Assembly (NCBI RefSeq): GCF_035474595.1
Contig: NZ_DATIND010000048.1
Location: forward strand, 1-41,396
Reading direction: 5' to 3'
DNA length: 41,396 nucleotides
From: Longimicrobium sp.
Lineage (GTDB): Bacteria; Gemmatimonadota; Gemmatimonadetes; Longimicrobiales; Longimicrobiaceae
Part shown: positions 8,345 through 15,695 of the stretch, piece after piece
How positions within the stretch are numbered: position 1 is the stretch's first letter
Layout of the letters: every line of letters begins with the position of its first letter
Program-made: the position numbers and the translations under genes
Notes under the pieces: model-generated
What the model saw: only the letters and a program-made list of their open reading frames with translations
What the model was told of the DNA's origin: nothing
Database searches by the model: none

Positions 8345-9430
8345 ATGGCAACCATTCGCGCCGCGGAGGTGGCCCGGCGCCGCCTCCTCATCGCCTCGCG
8401 CCGGCTGGGAACGCCGGACCCGGGCGACATCATCGGCGGGCTCCTGGACCGCAGCCTGGACCTCCCGCTGGGAGACCCGCGCTACGGGCAGAACGAGCTG
8501 ACGCCGGGATACACGCCGATCGAGCACTCCTTCAGCGAAACCGCCGCCGACGCGCTGCGGCTGGACCTGGAGCCCCTGGGCCCCGGCGCCAGCGCGCACG
8601 CCCGGCAGCAGGAAGCCGGGCGCGAGATGCGCCGCGTGGTGGCCGGCAACTTCGGCTCGGCCGCGCTGCGCTGGTTCGACCAGCGCAGCGAGCCCTTCCG
8701 CGGCTCCGGCCTGCACGGAAACGCGCGCTTCGGCGCCTGGTTCGGCCTGGGCGTGGACCCGTCGGGCGTGCAGGAATCCAAGGTCTACTACGAGCTGCGA
8801 CCGGGCGAGGTGGACGGGCTTCCCGCCAACCTGCAGCACGTGGCGCGGGTGGCCATGGCCGCGCTTCCGGGGCTCATCCCCATCTTCACCTCCATCGCCT
8901 GCGGGCGGCAGCGGGGGGCGCAGCGGCTGTACTTCTTCCACCGCGGCGACCTGCGCCTGCTCGACCTGGAGCCGCTGATGCACCGCCTGGGCGTCGGAAG
9001 CCAGCTCCCCGCGCTCCTCGCCTCGGCCGGCGTGGTCCTCGGCGGGCGCTTCGTCCTCCCCGAGGGCTCCGTCATCCTCGGCCTCCGCGACACCGAGAAG
9101 GGGATCGAGATGAAGCTGGACGTGCTGGTGGGCGGGATGCCCGACCCGCCGCGGCAGATGTTCGACTTGCTGAAGATGGCGATGGGCGAGCGGCCGGACG
9201 TGCTCCGGAAGCTGAACCGCTGGACGCAGGCGCTGACCCCCGACGACGAGTGGGACCAGGGGCCCGGCTCCATCAGCGTGGTGAGCTTCCGCGCGGCGCC
9301 CAACGCGGGCGCCACCCGCTGCTCGCTGTACATCCGCCCCAACGGCTACACGCAGCAGGGCCGCCAGGCCACGAACCCGGGCATGCACCACGCCGCGGCG
9401 CCCGCCCACACCGACCCGTACCACGCCTGA
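8345..9430 (+). CDS. 361-residue beta-rich protein, possible PT-barrel (ABBA) relative
   Basis: 361 residues, not recognised with confidence. A strand pattern recurs along the chain: ESKVYYELRPG (about 141-151), AQRLYFFHRGDL (about 200), GIEMKLDVLVGG (about 258) and SISVVSFRA followed by TRCSLYIRPNG (about 305-332). Regular alternation of such strands with helices is reminiscent of aromatic prenyltransferases of the ABBA/PT-barrel type, but I see no diagnostic motif, and no partner biosynthetic gene is present. GAGG about 10 bases upstream supports the ATG at 8345. It precedes the B-C-D paralogue array by 35 bases. It could equally be a structural subunit with a repeated beta motif. The gene call is solid; the function is unknown. 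Confidence 0.6.
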   Translation: MATIRAAEVARRRLLIASRRLGTPDPGDIIGGLLDRSLDLPLGDPRYGQNELTPGYTPIEHSFSETAADALRLDLEPLGPGASAHARQQEAGREMRRVVAGNFGSAALRWFDQRSEPFRGSGLHGNARFGAWFGLGVDPSGVQESKVYYELRPGEVDGLPANLQHVARVAMAALPGLIPIFTSIACGRQRGAQRLYFFHRGDLRLLDLEPLMHRLGVGSQLPALLASAGVVLGGRFVLPEGSVILGLRDTEKGIEMKLDVLVGGMPDPPRQMFDLLKMAMGERPDVLRKLNRWTQALTPDDEWDQGPGSISVVSFRAAPNAGATRCSLYIRPNGYTQQGRQATNPGMHHAAAPAHTDPYHA

Positions 9431-9464
9431 CGCCCCGAGCGGCGCCTGGAGGAGAGCGCGAGCC

Positions 9465-10844
9465 ATGACCACCGCACCGAGCCGGTACGAGCACGAGCAG
9501 GAGGTGCAGCGCCAGGTGGGCGACATGCTGGCCAGGAGCACCGCCTTCCACTCCCTGCCCCCGGGCGAGAGGGAGACCATCCTGCGCAACACCGCGGCGA
9601 TCGTGGGGACGCTGGCCGAGAACCGGCTGAGCCAGGCCGCCGCCGCGGGCGATCCCTTCGCCGTGCCCATGGGCCCGTCGGGAAGCCCGTTCCCCACGCC
9701 CGGCGGGGGGCAGCAGGGCGGGGTGACCACCACCGAGCGCGGCGCCTTCCTGAAGGGGAGCGGCGGCGCCACGCAGCGGCGCGACGACAACATCGGCCCC
9801 AAGTCGTCCAAGGACTTCGGGGCGGGGATCGCCATGGGGGTGCAGCAGACCGGCGAGCTGCTGCGCGAGGTGAACTTTCCCAACTTCGTGGCCGAGCTGA
9901 TCCAGGGCGTCTTCCAGGCCGTGGTCGACGCGTCGATCCAGCAGATGAAGGCCTACGGCGAGCTCGTCCAGTCCGTGGCCATGTCGCTCTCCGACTTCCG
10001 CGACCAGAACGTGAGCGAGAACCAGGGGCGCGACCACCTGGTGGGGAAGTATCCCACCCTCATGCAGGTGAACATCGTGGACGGCCAGCCCAGGGTGGGT
10101 CCGCGGGCGAACGCGGGGTCGATGGACCTTCCCAACTTCAAGGACGAGCTGGGGCTGGACGAGGACGTGACCGAGCTGGACGAGGAGACCATCGAGGACA
10201 AGCTGGTGCCCGCCGCCCGCAACGACCTGGCGCGCAGCCGGCAGACGCTGCTGGCCACCATGCTGCTGATGGGGATCAACCGCATCGTGGTGACTGACGG
10301 GAAGATCAACGCCAAGCTGCGCTTCGACTTCCGCGCGCGCGACAGCCAGACGACCCACGCGCAGAACTTCGACTACAAGAACTACGGCCAGAGCACCGTG
10401 TCGCAGTCCGAGTACGAGAGCGGCTCGAAGACGGGGGAGAGCTACAAGTCGGGCTCCGGCGGCTACTACACGCAGGGATACGGCACCTACTCGTCCAACG
10501 CCTCGGGCGAGAGCGACCGGTGGAGCAAGGGAACGTACCAGACCGCCACCGCGCCCGTCATCTACCTGACCAAGCAGGAAGACTCGGTCACCAACGCCGA
10601 AGTCAGCGCCGAGGGGCAGCTGCGCGGCGAGGTCTCGCTGAACTTCAAGAGCGAGACGGTGGACCTGAACAAGCTGGCCAGCGAGGGCGACATCTTCAAG
10701 CTGGAACGGGTGCGGAGCGCGGGCCGCGGCGCCCCGGTGCCGGCGGGCGCGGGCGCGCCCGCCGGCGGAGGAGGAGCGGGCTCGACCCCACCCGCCGCCG
10801 GCGGATCCACCGCCCCGGCCCCGGCCCCCGCCGCCGCGCGCTGA
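9465..10844 (+). CDS. Paralogue B of the VDFP/GINRIV family
   Basis: 459 residues, with GGAGGAG upstream of the ATG. The N-terminal helical domain (about 9-52, with AFHSLPPGERETIL) is shared with copies C and D. VNFPNFVAELIQGVFQAVVD begins at 136 and leads into a long helix. GINRIVVTDGKINAKLRFDF begins at 270. Unlike its sisters, it carries a long Gly/Ser/Tyr-rich insertion (roughly 305-355) inside the C-terminal beta domain, before GEVSLNFKSETVDLNKL. The final 45 residues are Pro/Ala/Gly-rich. The inserted loop looks like a flexible surface or interaction segment. It is the first gene of the tight B-C-D array, and the next gene starts 4 bases after its stop. Function unknown. Confidence 0.72.
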   Translation: MTTAPSRYEHEQEVQRQVGDMLARSTAFHSLPPGERETILRNTAAIVGTLAENRLSQAAAAGDPFAVPMGPSGSPFPTPGGGQQGGVTTTERGAFLKGSGGATQRRDDNIGPKSSKDFGAGIAMGVQQTGELLREVNFPNFVAELIQGVFQAVVDASIQQMKAYGELVQSVAMSLSDFRDQNVSENQGRDHLVGKYPTLMQVNIVDGQPRVGPRANAGSMDLPNFKDELGLDEDVTELDEETIEDKLVPAARNDLARSRQTLLATMLLMGINRIVVTDGKINAKLRFDFRARDSQTTHAQNFDYKNYGQSTVSQSEYESGSKTGESYKSGSGGYYTQGYGTYSSNASGESDRWSKGTYQTATAPVIYLTKQEDSVTNAEVSAEGQLRGEVSLNFKSETVDLNKLASEGDIFKLERVRSAGRGAPVPAGAGAPAGGGGAGSTPPAAGGSTAPAPAPAAAR

Positions 10845-10848
10845 CGCC

Positions 10849-12030
10849 ATGAACACCGCCCCCCCGGCGCCCCCGGCCGACGACCTTCCCCTGGTTCGCC
10901 AGGAGGTCGGCCACATCCTCTCGCAGTCCGCCGCCTGGCAGCAGCTGGACCCGGCGGAGCGGGTGAAGTTCGCCCGCAACATGGAGCGGGTGGCCAGCTA
11001 CCTCTCGCGCGACCCCGGCTGGCTGGACGCCGCGGACCCGCCGGGGAGCACGGGGATGGCGGCCCCGGTGGACGACCTGAAGAAGCGCCTGGCCCAGGCC
11101 CCCGGCCAGGTGGGCAAGGACTTCGAGGCCGGGGCCATGAAGCAGGGGGTGCAGGAGTTCGGCAACCTGGTGCAGACGGTGGACTTCCCCGCCTTCGTGA
11201 GCGGGCTGATCCAGGGGGTGTTCCAGGCCATCGTCGACGCCAGCATCCAGCAGATGGAGGCGTTCGGCGAGCTGCTGGCGGCGACGGCGAAGAGCGTGGG
11301 CCAGTTCGCGGACGACCACATCGCCGACGACCAGGCGCGCGAGCAGGTGGCGCAGCGCTTTCCCAGCCTGGTGAAGGTGGACCGCGACGAGGACGGCACC
11401 CGACGCCTGGTTCCGGCGAGCGAGGACGGCGGCGACACCGCGGCGCTGCAGGAGTTCGCGCGCAGCAGCGAGCGCGTGGACCTCTCCAGCGCCGAGAGCG
11501 AGCGCAAGTTCATCACCGCGGCCAAGCTGGAGCTGGCGCGGCAGCGGCAGAAGATGATGGCGCTGATGGTGATGCTGGGGATCAACCGCATCGTGGTGAC
11601 CAACGGCCGCATCAACGCCAAGGTCATCTTCGACATCAAGGCCAGCGACCAGGCGGCGCGGAAGGCCACGGCCGACATCGACGACCGGGACTCCAGCGAG
11701 GCGGCCGCCGCGGCCACGACGCACTTCGGCTGGGGCGCGGCGGCCGGCTACGCCAAGACCGCGCACACGACCACCGTGCGCAGCGCCATCGACGACACCA
11801 GCGAGAGCAAGGCGCAGATGAAGGCGCAGCTCACCGGCGAGGTGCGGGTGAACTTCAAGAGCGAGACGATTCCGCCCGAGCGCATGCTCGACAAGCTGCA
11901 GTTCGACCAGATGAACTACATGAGCGGCGCCGGCGGCGCCCCCGCGGCCGCCCCCGGCGCGCCCACCGCCCCGCGCGCCGCGGCTCCCGCGCCCGCCCCC
12001 GCCGCTCCGGCCCCGCAGAGGACCGCATGA
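10849..12030 (+). CDS. Paralogue C of the VDFP/GINRIV family
   Basis: 393 residues. The N-terminal helical domain (12-55) includes LSQSAAWQQLDPAERVKF. VDFPAFVSGLIQGVFQAIVD begins at 111 and GINRIVVTNGRINAKVIFDI at 244. The C-terminal block DDTSESKAQMKAQLTGEV continues into RVNFKSETIPPERM and is nearly identical in D, which points to recent duplication or selection on this region. The protein ends in an Ala/Pro-rich tail (APAPAPAAPAPQ). There is no signal peptide. Its stop overlaps the ATG of D by 4 bases (ATGA). Function unknown; the tail may be a flexible or surface-exposed extension. Confidence 0.72.
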   Translation: MNTAPPAPPADDLPLVRQEVGHILSQSAAWQQLDPAERVKFARNMERVASYLSRDPGWLDAADPPGSTGMAAPVDDLKKRLAQAPGQVGKDFEAGAMKQGVQEFGNLVQTVDFPAFVSGLIQGVFQAIVDASIQQMEAFGELLAATAKSVGQFADDHIADDQAREQVAQRFPSLVKVDRDEDGTRRLVPASEDGGDTAALQEFARSSERVDLSSAESERKFITAAKLELARQRQKMMALMVMLGINRIVVTNGRINAKVIFDIKASDQAARKATADIDDRDSSEAAAAATTHFGWGAAAGYAKTAHTTTVRSAIDDTSESKAQMKAQLTGEVRVNFKSETIPPERMLDKLQFDQMNYMSGAGGAPAAAPGAPTAPRAAAPAPAPAAPAPQRTA

Positions 12031-13193
12031 AGCCCATCGAGAACCTGCGCCCCGAGCAGCAGGACGAGGTGCGCAGCCAGGTGCGCGCGCTGCTGGAGCG
12101 CACCGGCGCCTTCCGCGAGGTGCCGCCCGAGACGCGCAGGTCCATCGCCCAGGGGCTGGTGGACGTGGTGGCCTTCCTGGCCGACCCCACCGCCGGCCAG
12201 CCCGCGCTCGCCGGCGACGCATCTCCCCCCGCCGTGGCGGAAGACGGCGCCGCGCCGGTGACGGCGGAGGGCGCGGCGCTGGCCGAGCCGCTGGAGGAGA
12301 AGAAGGAGAAGACGGCCGCGCAGAAGACCGGCGACCGGCTGGCGGGAAAGCAGGACGTGGTCGGCAAGGACTTCAAGGCGGGGGGGATGGAGGCGGGGAC
12401 GAAGGCCTTCAAGGAGCTGGTGGACTCGGTCGACTTCCCGAAGTTCGTCTCCGGGCTCATCGAGGGGGTGTTCACCTCCATCGTGGACTCGTCGATCCGG
12501 CAGATGCAGGCGTACGGGAAGCTGCTGGAGGGGGTGGTGAAGAGCGTGGAGCAGTTCGCCTCGGACCACATCTCCCAGAACCAGGCGCGCGACTACCTGG
12601 GCGACCGCTTTCCCGACACCTTCTCGGTCGACACCGGGGGCGGCAAGCCGCGGCTGCGGCTGCGCTCCGGGCTGGACGACGAGGAGAAGGCGCTGGAGAA
12701 CGTGAAGACCACGCTGGGGCTGAAGGAGGCGTTCGACGTGGACGAGGAGGAGGGCGAGGCGCGCCTTCTCCGCCAGGCGCAGCTGGAGATGGCGAAGATG
12801 CGGCAGCAGCAGCTGGCGACCATGGTGCTGCTGGGGATCAACCGCATCGTGGTGACCGACGGCCTGATCAACGCCAAGGTGGTGTTCGACGTGAAGGCCA
12901 ACGACAGCGCCAACCGCCGCGCCCGGGCCTCGCTGTACGACACGCAGCAGGACGCCAGCTCGTCCACCACCAGCGGCGGCGGCTGGTTCAGCGACGACCA
13001 CACCAGCTCCGCGCTGAGCGACCACAAGACCGTGGTCTCCTCCAGCGTGGACGACACCAGCGAGAGCAAGGCGCAGCTGAAGGCCAACCTCACCGGCGAG
13101 GTGCGGGTGAACTTCAAGAGCGAGACCTTCCCGCTGGACAAGATGGCCAGCCAGGTGCAGATCGGCACGGTGAACGAGCGGGCCCAGCGATGA
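12027..13193 (+). CDS. Paralogue D of the VDFP/GINRIV family
   Basis: 388 residues. The N-terminal helical domain (8-53, LERTGAFREVPPETRRSI) is followed by a charged, Ala/Glu/Lys-rich linker (about 55-110). VDFPKFVSGLIEGVFTSIVD begins at 135 and GINRIVVTDGLINAKVVFDV at 270. A Ser/Thr-rich loop (about 312-335) follows. The closing block DDTSESKAQLKANLTGEV with VNFKSETFPLDKM matches C. It is the only copy without the Ala/Pro-rich tail. It overlaps C and the following H2 gene by 4 bases on each side, so B-C-D-H2-E are very likely one translation unit. Function unknown. Confidence 0.72.
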   Translation: MKPIENLRPEQQDEVRSQVRALLERTGAFREVPPETRRSIAQGLVDVVAFLADPTAGQPALAGDASPPAVAEDGAAPVTAEGAALAEPLEEKKEKTAAQKTGDRLAGKQDVVGKDFKAGGMEAGTKAFKELVDSVDFPKFVSGLIEGVFTSIVDSSIRQMQAYGKLLEGVVKSVEQFASDHISQNQARDYLGDRFPDTFSVDTGGGKPRLRLRSGLDDEEKALENVKTTLGLKEAFDVDEEEGEARLLRQAQLEMAKMRQQQLATMVLLGINRIVVTDGLINAKVVFDVKANDSANRRARASLYDTQQDASSSTTSGGGWFSDDHTSSALSDHKTVVSSSVDDTSESKAQLKANLTGEVRVNFKSETFPLDKMASQVQIGTVNERAQR

Positions 13194-14056
13194 GCTCTCC
13201 CGCGCTCCTTTCGCCCGCGCAGCGCGCCGCCGCCGAGGCGGGGCTGGCCTACGCCGAGCAGGCGATGGCGCGCCACATGGAGGCGGTGGGCACGCGCTAC
13301 GGCCCCGCCGCGCTGGGGGTGATCGACCTTCCGCCGCTCACCGGCGGGCGGCTGGTGGACGCGCAGATCCGCGTTTCCGGCGTCCTCTACTGGGCGGCGG
13401 AGCTGGAGGCGGCCGGGCTCCTCCCCTTCGTGGAGGCGCTGGCGGAGGGCGTGGCGACCGGGGCGGTGATGGAGCCGCTGGGCGCCGCCGTGCACGAGCT
13501 GATCCGGTTCTGGCGCTCGCGCGAGCACCGCTTCACCGGCGCCGAGCGGCTCGCGCTCTTCGGCCGCGTGCTGGGCGGCGCCGCCTCCACCGGGGAAGCC
13601 GTCGAGCCGCTCCTGGCCACGCTGGTGGAGACGCTGGTGGCGCTCGGCCGCTCGCGCGCGGACGTGGGGACGGGGGCGCTGGAGGCGCGCGCGGCGGTGC
13701 AGGCGCAGGCGCTGGGCTCCGTCCTTTCCTCGCGCGGCGTGGGGATCGCCGGGTTCGCGGCGCGCGACGTGGTGGGGCAGGTGCGCGCCGCGCTGGGCGT
13801 GCTGCGCAATGGCGACGTGGTGCGCGCGATGGGCGGCGGGAGCCCGTGGACGATCGTCACCCGCCACGCGCCGCGCTTCCTGCGGCGCATGGTGGACGCG
13901 CAGCCGCACCTGGAGCGCGCGCAGGCGGGGATGCGCATCGTGGGCTGGATCGCGGACGAAGCGCCGCGCCTGGACGCCGGCGCCGTGCGCATCGCGCGCG
14001 GCGCGCAGGTGGTCCACGACGCGGAAGCCTGGAGCGCCGCGGCCGGAGCCGCGTGA
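13190..14056 (+). CDS. Helical protein H2, half-length homologue of H1
   Basis: 288 residues, helical, no named family. It corresponds to the C-terminal half of the 553-residue H1. RFTGAERLALFGRVLGG at 114 aligns with H1 residue 309. SSRGVGIAGFAARDVVGQVR then aligns with H1 LHGFGVAHFAAVETQQLLQQ. QAGMRIVGWIADEAPRLD aligns with H1 QAGFNIMRFLAEHAPQLS. H2 therefore looks like a shortened duplicate inserted between paralogues D and E. Both ends overlap neighbours (ATGA with D; one shared base with E). Pairing a long and a short helical protein with the five-member family suggests that they interact, but this is inference. Confidence 0.72.
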   Translation: MSSPALLSPAQRAAAEAGLAYAEQAMARHMEAVGTRYGPAALGVIDLPPLTGGRLVDAQIRVSGVLYWAAELEAAGLLPFVEALAEGVATGAVMEPLGAAVHELIRFWRSREHRFTGAERLALFGRVLGGAASTGEAVEPLLATLVETLVALGRSRADVGTGALEARAAVQAQALGSVLSSRGVGIAGFAARDVVGQVRAALGVLRNGDVVRAMGGGSPWTIVTRHAPRFLRRMVDAQPHLERAQAGMRIVGWIADEAPRLDAGAVRIARGAQVVHDAEAWSAAAGAA

Positions 14057-15573
14057 TGCGCCCCGCGGGAACGCTCGAGACCGTGCGCCGCGCCGTCCGC
14101 CGCGTGGTGGAAGGCACGCCGGAGCTGCGGCGCGACGCCGCGCTGCGCCGCCGCATCGCCCAGGGCATGGTGCGCGTCTGCGCCGCCGCGGCGGAGCTGA
14201 TGGAGGCGGAGGACCGGCTGACGGGGGAGATCTCGCGGCGGGGACGGCAGGGGACAGGGGAGAGGGGACGGGGGACAGAGGGCGGGGAGATGGAATCTCG
14301 TCCGTCCTCCGGATCTCCGTCGTCCGGATCTCCGTCGTCCGGATCTCCATCTTCCGAGTCTTCGGATTCTTCTCCCGCCCTGGCCGCGGGGATGGCCGTG
14401 TCTCCATCTCCATCCCCCCGATCGAAAACTCCGCGCGGGGCGATGGCGAGCGGGCAGGCGGCGGGGGACATCCATCGCCGCACGGCGGTGAATTCGGCGG
14501 CGGGCGTGCTGCGGGCCACGCGCGATGCCATCGACTTTCCCGGCTTCGTCAACTCGCTGATCACCGGCGTCTTCTCGGCGATGACCACCTCCACCATCCA
14601 GCAGCTGCAGGCGTATGCCGACCTGCTGGGCGCGGTGGGGATGAGCACCAGCCAGTTCGCCTCCAGCAGCATCACCGACGGGCGGGCCATGGACTGGGTG
14701 GCGCAGCGCTTCCCCGCGTTCCGCGTGGTGATCGCCGAGGGGCAGCCGCCGCGCCTGGCGCTGAACGACGGCGCCGACATGCCCGACGCCGACGAGCTGA
14801 AGAGCGCGCTGGACGCCAGCGACGACGAGGTGTCGACGGTGGACGACGACGAGCTGGGCGAAACGCTGGTGCCGCTGGTGAAGCGCAAGCTGGCCCGCGA
14901 GCGCCAGTCCATGCTCTCCACCATGCTGCTGATGGGGATGAACCGCATCGTGGTGGACGACGGGCGGATCCGCGCCTCGATGGAGCTGCAGGTGGATGCG
15001 CGCAGCACCGCCGAGCAGACCACCGCCGAGCGCGCCGACACGCGGGTGACCACCGGCGGCAGCGCCAGCTTCGGGATGGGGATGTGGGGCGCCAGCGCCA
15101 ACATCCAGGCCACCGTGGGCTACGTGAAGAGCGACGAGCAGTTCAGCCGCGAGGACATCGCGCTGCGCGCCGGGCTGCGCTCCAGCGTGGACATCGGCTT
15201 CCACACCGAGCCCATCGCGCTGGACCGCATGGCCGGCGCGGGCGCGGTCCGCCACATCCGCGCGCAGTCGATGGTGCCCGAGACGGAGGCCCGGCTGGAG
15301 AACCTGCTGACCGCCGACGAGCGCCGCACCGCGCACCCCGCCTTCGAGGCGATCCCGCAGGCGCAGCCCGCGCCCGCCCCGAACTCCGACGAGGCCCGTG
15401 CCCTCCGCCAGCGCCAGAACAACACCGTGGGCGACGGCACCACCGCCTCGGGCGGAAGCGGCGCCTCGGGCGGAAGCGGCGCGACGACCGCGACGACTCC
15501 GGCGTCCACGACCACGACAGCGCCGGCGGAGGCCGCGCCGGCGACGGAAGCCGTCGCGGCCACGCCGCCCTGA
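14056..15573 (+). CDS. Paralogue E of the VDFP/GINRIV family, with low-complexity insert
   Basis: 505 residues from the ATG at 14056, which overlaps the H2 stop; the frame is open further upstream, but that part lies inside H2. Residues 1-55 match the N-terminal helical domain of the family. Residues about 56-135 are a low-complexity insert: a G/A-rich stretch (14228-14290), then three 15-bp units encoding GSPSS (14311-14355), then SPSPSP. It resembles intergenic filler seen elsewhere in the window. IDFPGFVNSLITGVFSAM begins at 159 and GMNRIVVDDGRIRASMEL at 294. The C-terminal block diverges (SSVDIGFHTEPIALDRM), and the tail is Thr/Ala/Pro-rich. E is the last paralogue before the 15574-15695 gap. 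Function unknown. Confidence 0.7.
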   Translation: MRPAGTLETVRRAVRRVVEGTPELRRDAALRRRIAQGMVRVCAAAAELMEAEDRLTGEISRRGRQGTGERGRGTEGGEMESRPSSGSPSSGSPSSGSPSSESSDSSPALAAGMAVSPSPSPRSKTPRGAMASGQAAGDIHRRTAVNSAAGVLRATRDAIDFPGFVNSLITGVFSAMTTSTIQQLQAYADLLGAVGMSTSQFASSSITDGRAMDWVAQRFPAFRVVIAEGQPPRLALNDGADMPDADELKSALDASDDEVSTVDDDELGETLVPLVKRKLARERQSMLSTMLLMGMNRIVVDDGRIRASMELQVDARSTAEQTTAERADTRVTTGGSASFGMGMWGASANIQATVGYVKSDEQFSREDIALRAGLRSSVDIGFHTEPIALDRMAGAGAVRHIRAQSMVPETEARLENLLTADERRTAHPAFEAIPQAQPAPAPNSDEARALRQRQNNTVGDGTTASGGSGASGGSGATTATTPASTTTTAPAEAAPATEAVAATPP

Positions 15574-15622
15574 TGAACGCACGCAGCGGCGCGGAGAAGC
15601 GGTGATCGCGGTGAGCTCTCCC

Positions 15623-15647
15623 GCGTCTCCGCGTCTCCGCGTGAGAT
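15623..15647. repeat. GCGTCTCCGCG repeat unit, copy 1
   Basis: A 25-base unit built from GCGTCTCC repeats and ending GTGAGAT. The identical 25 bases occur at 22347-22371, in the terminator-like region after the locus. Here it lies in the 122-base gap between paralogue E and the 1044-residue protein. No opposing arm is nearby, so it is a repeat rather than a terminator at this site. Confidence 0.7.
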
Positions 15648-15695
15648 GACAAGGATCGTCCGAAGCACGCGCCGAACCGGCGGGAGAGCACCCTC

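Noticed and set aside
8345-9430. Natural-product biosynthesis cluster with a prenyltransferase
   Set aside because: The fold resemblance is weak and none of the neighbours is a core biosynthetic or tailoring enzyme.
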